Source of the DNA: Atopsyche davidsoni
Taxonomy: Eukaryota; Arthropoda; Insecta; Trichoptera; Hydrobiosidae
DNA length: 64,000 bases
Reading direction: 5' to 3'
Assembly (NCBI GenBank): GCA_022113835.1
Contig: JAILWY010000007.1
Coordinates: 7,851,001 to 7,915,000 of the forward strand
Shown here in pieces: positions 47,421 to 58,979 of this stretch; position 1 is the stretch's first letter; every line of letters begins with the position of its first letter. The notes beneath the pieces are model-generated. The model was given only the letters and a program-made list of their open reading frames with translations, was not told the origin of the DNA and did no database searches. Made by a program: the position numbers and the translations under genes.

Positions 47421-48279
47421 TTCAAATGCAGTAATTGGTGAAAAATTGTGTTTCAGAGGTTGATTGACATGGTAGGTAACTGGTTATTTACAAAACTCAG
47501 TAGTTGTTAAAAGTAAATTATAATTGAAATATATTTGCAAGGCAAACAATTCTACAATATGTATTCAATAATACCATATATTATTTAAATAAACTTTTTC
47601 CCAAAAATATCATAGATGGTTGAGATAAAAATGTGATATTGAAAAATAAATACGGCCTTGAATAATACATGAAAAATTTAATGGAATAATACAATTCAAA
47701 TAGTTATTATAACTGTTAATATTATCGTTTAAAATACTTTCTTAACTATTCACAATAATATCAACATTGTTGGGTTAATTATTCAAATGATAAACTCCGC
47801 CTAAAAAGACAGCTGCAGGGTGTATGTATATACGGTACATCAAAGCCTATCAAAGCCTTTTTTTAAATACAGTAAAAAGCAAACTCCCTTGTGCAAAATA
47901 AAGGCAATAAGTTCACAATCATTCGCATATACTCAATTTAAAACGACAGTAACCTGGATTCATTGGTCGTGGTTTTTAAAAATTACTTATTTTTTATAAA
48001 CTCATAATTTTACTACCACAAATAAAACATATGCTACAAGCTTGATTATAAATTAATATCAGTTGTTCCATAATTTATAAGAACTAAATAATAGTGTAGC
48101 AAAAATATATTTTAAAATCTGCCATTTAAAACGCAGCGAATTCGACGCCATTAAAATATCAAAGCAATATTTGTTATTATATTTTTACTATGCAAGCAAA
48201 ACACCGTAAAAAAAAAAACTATCGGTTCAAATTTTTTACACTATTGTATCGATCACAATACTAAATTTATTTTCTAACC

Positions 48280-48540
48280 CTTTCAATCCCAGCGTCATCG
48301 ATTTGTGGAAAAAATCTTTTAGAATTCACAGTCCCTCGCCGGGGTGCGCTCGGTGGCATTATTATTATTTAACCCTGGCGTGTCTGTCTGGGTCGGTACG
48401 TGATCTTTTATTAGAGACCCTGGCTTAACGAACGGGACATGTGGAATACCTTCAATTTATTTTGCTGCGGTCGGTTTTGTTAAAAAGTTAAGAGGTGAGG
48501 CTCAGTGAGATTTGAGAGACGGTCGCGGTCGGGTTAATTT
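48280..48540. other. GC-enriched patch
   Basis: Starts with TAACCCTTTCAATCCCAGCG, resembling a piggyBac-type terminal word without a partner. It continues with CCCTCGCCGGGGTGCGCTCG, GGCGTGTCTGTCTGGGTCGG and ACGGTCGCGGTCGGG. GACGGTCGCGGTCGG has a short direct repeat. No gene seen. Confidence 0.3.
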
Positions 48541-49639
48541 AAATCAAGCTGTTCATACGAGAAAATTGTATTTAAATATTTATTATAAAACATATCAAAT
48601 ATTATTTAATATCGCGTTATTAGCTAGAGAAAATATATTTTTAAATGATTTTCTTAACATTTGTAAATTGCATTATCAGTTTTTTTTTAAATCTTTTTAC
48701 TTGATGATATAAGTCATAATTATTATTTTATATATAATATTCTTGTTGTGATATTTTTTACGAGTTATGAAGTTAATATAAATCAGTGAATAAAGTGATA
48801 ATTGATTGAAATAATTATGTCAATAAGTTGGTATGGTGAGCGTTGAAATAAATAAAGAAAACTATAAATAATATTATGTATTTTTTCTACGTAAGTCTGC
48901 ATTTAATGAATTCCTGTTCAAAAATTAAATATACATATTTTTTTATAATGTACTTTTCATATATTAAACCTATCATAGAAATACCAATCAAAAAATATCA
49001 GATTATTTTTCAATTTGTTAAATATATTTTTTTTTTATAAATTTCTTTATTTTACCCATGTCTTTAATAATTATCACATTATCACTGATGTTTCAAAATA
49101 GTATATATAAATAGCAGTCATATTTTGTGTTTTATAGTAATAATACCTGATTATTGCAAAGAATGTCACATTGTAACTATTTTTAATATATCAACAATCT
49201 ACCTAAAATTTGTATCTAAATACCTACAATTATTATTAAATTAACTTATATCATAAGTATACCCAGTTTTTTCATTTTAATTTCATTAAAAAAATTTAAT
49301 CAACTTTAATAAAAAAAAAATTGCTAGGTGAATGTAATTATTAGTAGAGCAAATACGTTAAAATTGATGTGTGTGTCAAATATCAAAAACTGTTAAAATT
49401 GTTATGTAAACTATATAAAGCCAAGAAACTTGAAAAAAATACTGAGTTATCGATGGGATAATATCTCACCAAAACGTTGCCATCCCCATCATCACTCTGG
49501 TCATAATGCTTCTGCATCATTTGCAAACTTATTTATTTGATACATTAAAAAAAATTAACTATTGTATCTTTGAAATTCAATTCATACACTACTAGTATAA
49601 AATACGAGTGCATCACAAAATGCGTTGGCTGTAATTTTC

Positions 49640-49995
49640 TTTCAAACGAAATTGTAAGCGATGTGACATCCGCAGTAAAAGGCGAATACGAAGACCGTAA
49701 AAACGCCATTAGCTTTCGCAACTCATCATCCGAATATCACCGAATCTGCAACAATGTTCATGCGAGAACTTATTTCCGAGAGGCTCGTAAAGCTCCATTC
49801 CCCATTCGCCTCACGCCTCGGTGCAGCGCTGCAGACGCCGTAAAGCTCGAGCGGACCGTAAAAAATGGAAAATCCTAGCCATCTCTCAAGCTGGCACAAT
49901 CAAAATACATAATAAATATTGTATCTAAATTCAAGGATCAGATATGAGGCGGATCCTCCGCTAAAGCCCCTGCAGGATGGCGCTGGCTTTCAGTT
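49640..49995. other. GC-enriched patch with an insulator-like word
   Basis: Mixed sequence with CGTAAAAACGCCATTAGC, CTCACGCCTCGGTGCAGCGC and, at 49970-49990, CTGCAGGATGGCGCTGGC. The last resembles the GATGGCGC core used by some insect insulator proteins, but a single word is weak evidence. A 102-codon plus-strand frame (49570-49878) has no motif. Confidence 0.3.
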
Positions 49996-50214
49996 TGTCG
50001 TGAACATTTTGTAGTAAAATATTACTTGCATAAAAATATGTAAGAGCTTCGAAAATAAATGGTTTCTTATAAAACAAAGACTAAGATTAGCTCCAAGTGT
50101 TCACCACAACCGACACTTCTCAAAAGCAAAAAAAAATTCAAACTCCCTGATAATATCAACAATAACTAAATACCTAATATCATGATTTAATAAATAATCT
50201 ATCATTGTTTTAAT

Positions 50215-50550
50215 ACAAAACGATCGCGCGACGTAATAACGGCACGACGAATCGCTGCCGATAGGATGAACGGATATAAAATTTTCTACTCCCCCTCGCC
50301 TTATTATCGGAATAAATGTATTGTAAAACTAGCCGATGTCGGGGAAACTAGCAGCCATTCCTGATATGACATGGCCACGGGTCGGCGGCCCTTTTTTGCA
50401 CCCCACCCAGATAAAGACCGTCGTGAGATGAATAAAATAAATCATAATATGCCACCCGCCCCACCCCGCGCACCCCTCGGACATGTGTTGGACCAGAGGA
50501 CAGGCATGGCGGCGCTATTTTGATGTCCCAATTTAAAACTTTATACTTTT
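50215..50550. promoter_or_regulatory. GC-rich island pair followed by poly-A
   Basis: The first part (50215-50345) has ACGATCGCGCGACG (TCGCGCGA is palindromic) and ACGAATCGCTGCCGATAGG. The second (50345-50550) has GGGTCGGCGGCCC, GATAAAGACCGTCGTGAG, CCACCCGCCCCACCCCGCG and GGCATGGCGGCGC. Short minus-strand frames lie over it with no recognisable product. Confidence 0.4.
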
Positions 50551-50621
50551 CGCATAAAAACAACGCACGGGCATTTTATGTAACAGATTTTATAGCCTTT
50601 AAAATAATAATTAAAATACTG

Positions 50622-50643
50622 AAAAAAAAAAAAAAAAAAAAAA
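50622..50643 (+). repeat. A22 homopolymer
   Basis: Twenty-two consecutive A residues, the longest homopolymer seen. It could be the fossil poly-A tail of a plus-strand retroposon ending here, but no target-site duplication or element body is evident upstream. Confidence 0.85.
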
Positions 50644-51174
50644 CACTGTATTATTTGTAACTTCTTAGAAGCATTATTAATGAATGTTATGTTACAAAAA
50701 TTATTCAGGTTCATGACTTTTTCGTTAAATGCTTTCAAATAAATTTCCTTATCTACGTCTGCGTTACTGAAATTTCAATAAAAATGTAATACACATTGTG
50801 AATTCTATTTGCAAGGAACAATTCTATATTCCGTAATGAAAAGCTTGTTTTAATAATAATATATGGCTGTTTACATATAGTAACGATGATATATATTTTT
50901 TATCATTTCGTTCACGTCCTTTTTAAAAATATTTAAATCGACAATGCATGCAATACTTACACTTAACCATAAGCATCAACAAAGATAAACCTCGGCTTAG
51001 ATCTACTAATCGCTAAAATTGTAGAATGTTCATATTTTTCACATAAATTTTTTTTTATCTTTGCTCAACGTTTTTTCTTTACAGGCTATGTGTAATATTA
51101 ATCAATAAACAATAGTTAAGTTTGGAATTTTTTTATGCTGCCAATTTTTTTCTCAATCTTCATGTCATCATTTG

Positions 51175-51420
51175 GATCGACTGTACCACCCTGTCCGCAA
51201 TAAGTAGCCACTCCCCCTGCACATTACACAGCGCATTACGTCACACGTGGGGGTGCGGGCAGAGGGACGGGGGGTTGTCCACTCCCCCGCCATTTTTATG
51301 TGCCGCTGGAGGGGGTGATCCTTAACGCCGAGTCCGTAGAAAATTATATACATATCTCATATCGCATATCGCTCACACGGTGTCAGGGGTGCGCGGCTGG
51401 CTGGAAGAATTGATGGCGTA
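51175..51420. promoter_or_regulatory. GC-rich island
   Basis: GCCACTCCCCCTGCAC, CATTACGTCACACGTGGGGG (CRE half-site plus CACGTG), GGGCAGAGGGACGGGGGG and CACTCCCCCGCCATTTTTA. It ends with GTGCGCGGCTGGCTGG. Overlapping frames on both strands are compositional. Among the stronger regulatory candidates by word density. Confidence 0.4.
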
Positions 51421-52079
51421 TTGACTTATTTGTTTTTTATCTGATAGAATATTGAACTTGGTTGACTTGCAAATTCTTTTCTGAAGATTCACATTTGGGA
51501 TGTAGAATAAAATCATCATCTTAAATCGCAGTCACTGCTGAGTGCTCCATCTCTGCCTCTATCCATCCTTTTTTCTGCCAAATACCCATAATTTCGGCAA
51601 GCAGAAGTTCCTAGATTTTATTGATTCATCTTCTCTATGTACTTGTCGTCTAATAGATCGAGGCCAACGATGTTCTGATATCTACATGATATGACCTTTA
51701 TATCCAACCATATTTTCTAAACGGCCATTATTTTTTAGTGTTTGATTTTTTTTACTGAACCTATAATATTTTCTTTTAGTGTGCTCGTTTTAATTTTTAA
51801 ATGATTTTTCTTCCAATAATATAAAAATGAAACAAAATTTTACTTAATTACTGTGATACTAAAAAATATTTAAAAAAATTATATTTTTTTACTTGTGGAT
51901 ATTTATTATAATATAACTTCAACGTGTTTGATATAGAACTGCTTGTTTAAGTTCTTAGGCTTTATGAAAATAATGATATTTGATAGAAATATAACCGAAA
52001 TATTGTCTCTAACATTTAAAAAATAAAAATGAAATCTCCTACTGTGATGTATGCGAATATATTAAAATAACCTGAATTC

Positions 52080-52400
52080 CCCACTACAGGGTAGAGCAGG
52101 ATGGAAGGTAGAGGGTAGAGGGTAGAGGGTGGAGGGTGGATGAAGCCTTGCAACAATACTACCGCCCCGTGTCCGCGGCGAACATATAAAATACGTCATA
52201 ATATAAAATTGGTTCCCGGGTAAAGGATCGGTCTTTTATGACGGAACATCAAATGAATTCGGGTAGAAAATCGAATTTATACGATGCACGGCGGAAGTCT
52301 TTCTTGGTAACAGAGGAGGAGAGCCCCTCACGGCGAGGCCTGCGCCCTGCTCCCCCGGGGTCGATATCTAACTCATTATACACGTTATTATGACGTCACG
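52080..52400. promoter_or_regulatory. GC-enriched region with a GGGTAGA heptamer array and CRE
   Basis: Begins with about five tandem heptamers close to GGTAGAG (52107-52140), the last two with GG for TA. After a gap come CCGCCCCGTGTCCGCGGCG and CCCCTCACGGCGAGGCCTGC. TGACGTCA, a full CRE palindrome, lies at 52391-52398, followed by CGTA. No gene. Confidence 0.45.
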
Positions 52401-52484
52401 TATCTACTCTCAGACCCATTGTTTTTGTTACGTTTAAAAAAATAATCATAGCGTTACAATAAATGTGTTCGTAACTTTTGGCAG

Positions 52485-52601
52485 CCTTTGTTTTCCTCGG
52501 TGAATTTGAGAAAGAGGATTCTTTAATCATACCACTCTACAATAGTGAGAGGCAGCAAATAAAACCTTATGAGCACCAAGAATTAGTGGGAATAAAAAAA
52601 G
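52485..52601 (+). CDS. Candidate internal coding exon, very uncertain
   Basis: A plus-strand frame runs from about 52478 to a stop at 52687. Within it, ACTTTTGGCAG (acceptor-like, ending 52484) and AAAAG|GTACGT (donor-like, junction 52601/52602) bound exactly 117 bases, a multiple of three. The peptide between is mixed and charged (it includes GEFEKEDSLIIPLYNSERQQ), unlike the low-complexity peptides of most frames here. I recognise no domain. The pyrimidine tract is weak and no neighbouring exon is seen, so this may well be chance or a transposon fragment. Confidence 0.15.
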
Positions 52602-53036
52602 GTACGTCTTCAAAATTTGTCTTTTCGGAAACATTAAAATCACTGTTGACTTGTATTAGAGATGGATTTGTCTTGAAAAATAAATAAAAACCACAGAAAA
52701 TAATAAAAACTCACGAATGCACCCTGATCTAGACTAGACACACCGTGATTAGCAAGCAAGCATGCTAGCTACTAAATTATAAAGCGACGATACTTTTTAC
52801 TTTATAAATTTTCAAAGAATTTACTTATGATGTTTTCGTCTAAACTTCCTAAATTAAATAGTTTATTTATAAAAAATACATTTATATAAGGCAAAATAAA
52901 CATTAAAATTACCAAAATAAGATATTAATATCATTACATTGTTTATTTCATAATTATTTTTATGAAATATTTTATTTCATATATATATTATAATTTACAG
53001 ACAAATGTATGCAAATAAAAAGTCATTCATCAAGTG

Positions 53037-53100
53037 CCTCTCCTCAGAGAAGGTTAACGACCATTTCACTGAGCATATACTCATGCTGAGCCAGTTTTCA
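53037..53100. repeat. Short dispersed repeat segment R2, copy 1
   Basis: CAGAGAAGGTTAACGACCAT continuing as TTCACTGAGCAT resembles AGAAGAGGTTGGTGGCCATT continuing as TCACTGAAATGC at 55112. About three quarters of the positions agree over 32 bases by eye. It directly precedes the longer repeat R1 and may be part of the same element. Confidence 0.35.
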
Positions 53101-53128
53101 TGGTTTTCTAAGGCGAAAATAGTGTAGT

Positions 53129-53385
53129 GGGTCCCCGAGTCCTTCTACACCGTTGTTTTATTTTAGAAGGAAAGGTCTGCGTATTGCTGCTTCCCAGTTG
53201 CATTATTATATAATCATTTCCTTACAAAGCTCTGGCGTTTAGATCTGACACTTCTTCTACAGCAAGCTCCAGAAAATTTAACAGAACCCCTCCCCCATCT
53301 TGACAAGATTTTTCCAGAGCACATCCCTTGACAATCATTCCAAGTCCACTACTCCTTTACTGATCCTTTACACACGCTCAGGGTA
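53129..53385. repeat. Dispersed repeat family R1, copy 2
   Basis: Second copy of the repeat at 10722-10935, in the same orientation. The core 53200-53248 agrees at 48 of 49 positions with the first copy. This copy holds extra bases (about 53268-53330, with CCCCTCCCCCATCTTGAC) that are missing or replaced in copy 1, then rejoins at ACAATCATTCCAAGTCCACT. Reverse-strand translation shows no uninterrupted frame in either copy. Element type unknown. Confidence 0.75.
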
Positions 53386-54230
53386 CAGAATGCCAGAATG
53401 GGAGAGCGGGAAGGCATTACAATCTCTAAATTAAATTTTAACCTTAACGAATTTAAAAGTATCTTAAAATGCATAAGATATTGTACGAATGGTTATAATT
53501 TTGAAATTAATATTTTGTTTGATTGTTCACTGGATAAGTAATAAAATATATACATGCATATATTTGCATACTTAAGTTCAAAATTAACACTACTGCATAG
53601 GACAGGAGACTAGATATATAAATATAGAAGGAGGACCATTATCTGTACAATAATTAGCCATAAACGATAATGAATACACATTTAGTCTAGTGATTATCCT
53701 TGTGTTAGTTACACATATATAGAAACCATCGCAATCTTCACTAGCAATTGTACAAATTACTTGCCTTGAATTATAGGGTCGAATCAAGGTTTTTTAATGC
53801 CCCAACACTTTTTTTTTCATTGACATGTACGCTAAGAAGTTTTGTTCCTTTAATATTTTTAAATACCAAACAATAATAACCATATTTTTTTATTACGAAA
53901 TTTTATATAAGTAAAATTTTTCAAAGCTCTCAAATACAGAATACATTGTATTACCACTTTGTTACTCAAAGCAAGTAAAAACCGCCGTACGTTATAAAAG
54001 TCTTCTTATAAAAAAGACTAATATGATATGATTTAATTCAAATATAAAACGTGTCAAAGCTTCTCCGATTTTTCATATTTTCATTCTTGAGTTTGCATAA
54101 ATTTATTTATTTTCAAGCTTCAAGATCTTTTAGGATTAAATAAAATTATCAAACATGCGAAAAGTTTAAGCATCGGAAAAATTCATTACACACCGATATT
54201 TGTCATACTTGAATACATTTTTAAAGCATC

Positions 54231-54387
54231 CTACACACGTTAAAACACAACCGACTACTGAACGGTAATAAACCAATTGCGTTCTCTTATTAAAAAGGGT
54301 TTTTTAGTTTCGCCTAAATAAACAACGCAGAAGAGAACTAGTTTGGCTATAGTCATTCGGACGTTGATTTTGTCACAACGTGTGTCG
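54231..54387. mobile_element. CACACGTT-family MITE-like element, copy B (both ends)
   Basis: The left end reads CTACACACGTTAAAACACAA. The right end, read on the minus strand, is ACACACGTTGTGACAAAATC, so the termini are imperfect inverted repeats about 157 bases apart. Inner words ATTGCGTTCTCTTA and AGAAGAGAACTAG also face each other loosely. No reading frame. Flanks show no obvious target duplication. It is the most complete member of the family also seen at 10617, 59962 and 61438. Confidence 0.6.
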
Positions 54388-54539
54388 GCAGTTCAAGTGG
54401 GATACTTATTCTTACTTAACGGGTATAGTAACGGAGTGGTGATTAGGACACCAGACAAAAAAATGATGTTGCTTATAAATACAAAAACCCATAAAAAAAC
54501 CTGACAGATTACAAAAATTTTCACATACAAAAAATTCTA

Positions 54540-54860
54540 AAAGTAATTACGTCGAAAATCACCAGCCACCTGCCCCGACCTCCCTCACAAAAACCGCCCC
54601 CTTCCCCGTCCCAAGCCCCCCGAGAAAGTAATGCGAAAACAAAAATCTTATATCAAAGGATTCCACTCGTCCGGGCCGCACAAAGAAAGGCGGTATTACA
54701 CGACATTCCGGGCGGCCGTCCCGTCTCATGATACTCCACCGAATTTCCAACTGAGAGCACATACGGCGAATAACGCATAACGTAACAGTACTCTATATAA
54801 CGGGCTTTGCAAAGGGCGGCGCGGGGCAAGTGCCGTCGCTGGGGACAGGTAATCCGTGAA
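54540..54860. promoter_or_regulatory. GC-rich island with a TATA-box-like word
   Basis: The left half is C-rich (AACCGCCCCCTTCCCCGTCC and CAAGCCCCCCGAG), followed by GGGCGGCCGTCCCG. At 54794-54800 the plus strand has TATATAA, followed by AAAGGGCGGCGCGGGGC. This could be a TATA-containing core promoter on the plus strand, but there is no clear initiator or downstream frame. A 67-codon minus-strand frame is compositional. Confidence 0.35.
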
Positions 54861-55106
54861 ATATTACTTTATAAAAGTATATGTCTGATTTCTCATCATA
54901 TTATCTAGACGACACTCCTCGACCATATTTTTTAATTTGATATGATGACATAAAAAAAGTATATTTCATTGTAATATATGTTATAAACATTTTTCGAATA
55001 TTGAGCTTAATGGATGAGATTGGGCATATTAATATAATGTATAACCGGAGGCGTCGTCATCATCGTTTCCCCTCTTAAAATCATTAACACTTCTACAACA
55101 CGTTCT

Positions 55107-55150
55107 GCTTTTCTTTAGAAGAGGTTGGTGGCCATTTCACTGAAATGCAC
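55107..55150. repeat. Short dispersed repeat segment R2, copy 2
   Basis: AGAAGAGGTTGGTGGCCATT and its continuation TCACTGAAATGC are similar to 53044-53078. It lies about 2 kb from the first copy, between the CACACGTT-family element and a GC-enriched patch at 55520-55600 (CCCTTCCGACTGCCCCTGCC). No gene context. Confidence 0.35.
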
Positions 55151-56569
55151 TTCAGACTTCCAGCTTGTGGCGTGAATTCAGCATCCACGTTAGTTTCCTC
55201 TTTCTAATGATTATTTTCCCTTCGAATTTTTCCTGGACAATCAGCTGTTTTTTCAAAAGTCTAAAAAATGTTTTTTTTTGTTATCAAAAAATGTTTGGAG
55301 CAGTGACACGCCAGAAAAATGAACGCACCTCGCTGAGCTCGTGGCTTGTACCAAATTCCAATTACAATCAAATAATATATTAAAAATAAAAATATAAAAC
55401 TAGATGTCATGGAAAAAAGTTGCCAGAGCACTGTGATCAAGTACGTACCTTGCAATATGGGGGACAGGTATGAATGTGAGATGGGACATCTGAAAATGTA
55501 TATAATATACTGGAGCCGGTTTTATTGTGTCTTGCCCCTCCCTTCCGACTGCCCCTGCCCCACGCAGCCCGCGGGGGTGGCTGTGATTAACTGACGGATT
55601 GGTGGATTTCAAGTAATTGGGGTCTTTTTCAGAGCATTTTTTCCTCTTTAAGGTTTGTAGTAATTGTAATTTCAAATGATTGTCCAAGTCTGCTTTCAGG
55701 TAAAACTTCAACAAAGGTTTTTTTTCTAATACACATGATTTTTAAATAGTCGCATAAATAACTAAAAAAATTTAGAATACCTTTTTACCTTAAATTTATT
55801 GTTCTTTAGTAATATTATAATACTAACTTTAAATTTAAGATAATAATACAAAAATTACATCTTAACAATTAACTGAAAAAATTGTATTTTCATGTAGAAT
55901 TCATCGATTTACGCTGTCAAATTTCCAAAATTAATTACATTATCTCAATTTTTCTTTTATTTGGTTACTATATATCTAAATAGTATTAAACTTCACTAAT
56001 ATTTTTACATTAATATCGACTGCTAGTTTTCATACTTTGACCATAAATTTAAGTTTGCCAAAACGAATCGCCTCAATTCACTCTTAAATTAAAAATATTA
56101 TTTTATATCTACGTGTTATTAGGATTTGTAATGCCAAAATGCTTAATCTATAAATATCTTTTTTGTGTCCAATGTGTAAGTGTGTGTTTAATGTTTCTAT
56201 TTTAATCTAATAATTTCAAACTTTTAATAGATCCACGCTTTAAGCGTATATCAACGTTTGTGGTTGACTTTTTAAGTATTGTAGGTGTAAAATATTCCGA
56301 TAAATTATTTACAAAAGAAAGGCATTGAATATACTACTACATAGCAACTTTGTGAATTAATTATAAAACCTAAAGAAAACATATTTTAGGACATGCAGTG
56401 TTTTATTGCTTGCGTGCACAACACGCTACTGTCTATATTTACCCAAACCATGAGACGTCCGCACGAATAATAGGAAGCAATTTTTCGAAAAAAAATCCGC
56501 AGAATATTCTAGTACCTGCCATAATTTACATGTATATCTGGTCGATTTTTCCCCGTAGAATGACAATTG

Positions 56570-56770
56570 GAGCCATTGCTACAGAATCTGCCCCCAGCGC
56601 GGATCGCACATAATAAAGTGCGACAGCCACCCCCTTCCTCTCCCTCTCACCCCTCCCCGTGCACCCCCACCCTCGCGTCACAAACATTTCGTCCATTATG
56701 ATATTTTTCGAAGAGCCGCCCCCGTGCCTCGCACCACCCCTGTAAACGTATATGTACCTCACCAGAGACG
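56570..56770. other. GC-rich island, C-rich
   Basis: CTGCCCCCAGCGCGGATCGC, CACCCCCTTCCTCTCCCTC, CACCCCCACCCTCGCG and GAGCCGCCCCCGTGCC. The plus strand is strongly C-rich, so the minus strand carries many G runs. The minus-strand 78-codon frame is arginine/glycine-rich by composition. Confidence 0.4.
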
Positions 56771-57399
56771 AACTCTAAACGGAAACATACGACAATAACC
56801 AAAAAATATATTTTTCAGGATAATGAGAGATCTTTTGATAGCTACTAGTTAAAATTGAACATACATTTTTTTCAATATTTTTGATATTGATTTATATTAA
56901 CATATAGAAATATAGATAAATAATAGATTATATTAGTCTGAAGCATCGGCTTTTTATTATATGTGTGATAAATATTTAATAAAGTATATTTACCAAAACT
57001 ACTAAAAGATTAAAAAAATTATATTTTTATTGTTTGTTTCTCCTCGTGGCTACTACCTCCAATAGTAAATAAAATTGGGTTCTTCTTAATACATTCAATT
57101 AAAAGTCAAAATATTAGGTTATCATAATATGTAGTTCAAACTTTATTTAGAATTTTGTTTTGCAATGAATCAACTATTTAACTGTCTATTTTTTAAGATA
57201 AAAACATCATGAAAATTTTACTTACAATATAAAATAAAAAAAACAGTTTATTTCTAACTCATGAATATAGCGGTACCAATTCAAAATACGCATTGTTTAT
57301 ACAATTATTTATTCTTATGGAGAATATAAACTTTTTTTATTTTTTTGTTTAGCAACTTATTACTCATTTTATTTTTTTAATTTATTATTATAAATAACA

Positions 57400-57660
57400 A
57401 TATACCCCCATTCGCCCCTGCGCGTTACACACACCCACACGGCCCACACAGACAGTCGGGCACGGGACAAGACGGAATAAGTGGCACATTTATTTCTGTA
57501 GCCGTACATTCTATATATGCACAGGTAGTCGGGAGCCCACACCTACCTGTGTAATGTACCGACTCGCCTGTCCCCACTACATCAAATCATAGTAAATAAC
57601 GAGCGGACTTAAAACATACATTCCCAAGGCGGCCCACGAAAACTATCGCAAACTTCGAAA
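57400..57660. promoter_or_regulatory. GC-enriched island with nested inverted repeats and paired CAGGTAG
   Basis: CACAGGTAG (57520-57528) and CTACCTGTG (57543-57551) are exact inverted 9-mers around a 14-base loop. Outside them GTACATT (57504-57510) and AATGTAC (57553-57559) are also exact inverted copies. CAGGTAG is the word bound by Zelda-type factors in flies, so this may be a paired site, a cruciform or a short RNA hairpin. The flanks hold CCCCATTCGCCCCTGCGCG and GGCGGCCCACG. Confidence 0.45.
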
Positions 57661-57912
57661 TAAAACTATTTTACATTTATCGTAACTATAGAGGTAACAT
57701 TATATAGCGATGACGCAGTCTTCTTTTTATTTTGCGCCTCGCAGCATTTACGCACAACTACCTGTATAACTATAAAAAAAGTAGGCTATGACGTGAAAAT
57801 CAGTGTCATTTTTAGTCTAAGTAAATCATAGTTAAATAAACCTTTAACTATATTACACTATTAATATATGAAATATTAAAATAAATAAAAAGTACGCGAT
57901 ACTATTTGGTGT

Positions 57913-57935
57913 GTAAAATCGATTGCGGATTTTAC
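57913..57935. repeat. 8-bp hairpin with a 7-base loop
   Basis: GTAAAATC and GATTTTAC are exact inverted copies around GATTGCG, in an AT-rich spacer. Short enough to be chance. Confidence 0.4.
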
Positions 57936-58979
57936 GACCTCTAAAGATGAAACAATAAAATAAAGATATTGGTATGACTATGATGTCGACAAACGGTGTT
58001 TTTTTTTTATAGATTTGGTTTTCAAAATAAATACACTTTACGTTTTAAGCTCGAACCATTTACACAAGTTTTTATGACCGTTGGATTATATAATATAATA
58101 CTCTTCATTTTATTTATAATTTCTGTATTATTTCATAAATAATAAATCAAGTCAGGTGTTGGTTTCTTTCATGTCAGTGGTGTTTTCCATTAGATTTTTT
58201 TTATAAAATAAAATAAAAACTAGAGACAGGAGGGTGGGTATTACAATGCATGTCCCGTTTTGTTCAAATCAAATCATATGAAAATCAACTTGACAATGTA
58301 ATATCCCCGCACGGAGCACCTTGTACCGCGAGCGTCGCAGATATACTCATTTTTATCAAACAGGTAAAAAATTTCAAGTATCTTTCTAATTTCATCTAAA
58401 TTATTAAGACCCTATTTAAATAATAAAACTAAAAAGTGACACTTTTTTTACAGTTTTTTTTAAGTCATTTTTTATAATTATAACTATTTCTAAAACACAA
58501 TAATTGTTTTTGTATCGATTTATTGGTTACTGCGTAATTCATTAATATTTTTAGGTTATTTTCAATAAATATTTAAAAAAAAAAAATTTAATAAAGAAAA
58601 AAATAGTATTTATTTACTCTTAAAGTATTTTTTAAAACCATACATTTCGGTTCTTTTATCTAATAATGATTGTTAATAAATATGAACACCAAAGCTATTT
58701 TTTTATATCGAGACTAATAAAATGCTAATATTATTAAAAAATCGATTAGTTGGATGAGACATTCAGAAAACAAACACATTATTTTTAAAATATATTTTTA
58801 TAAAAAATGACTACTTAGTGTTAAATTTTAGTAAAATAATTTTAAATGCATTTATGGAATTGTATATTTTACAACCATTTCCTTACGTCTCTTATTTTAT
58901 AATCATTAGTATTTATGTATTTTTAAATTTAACTTAATGTGTGTATATATTTTTTGGTTTTTATTTTTCCTTCACATAT

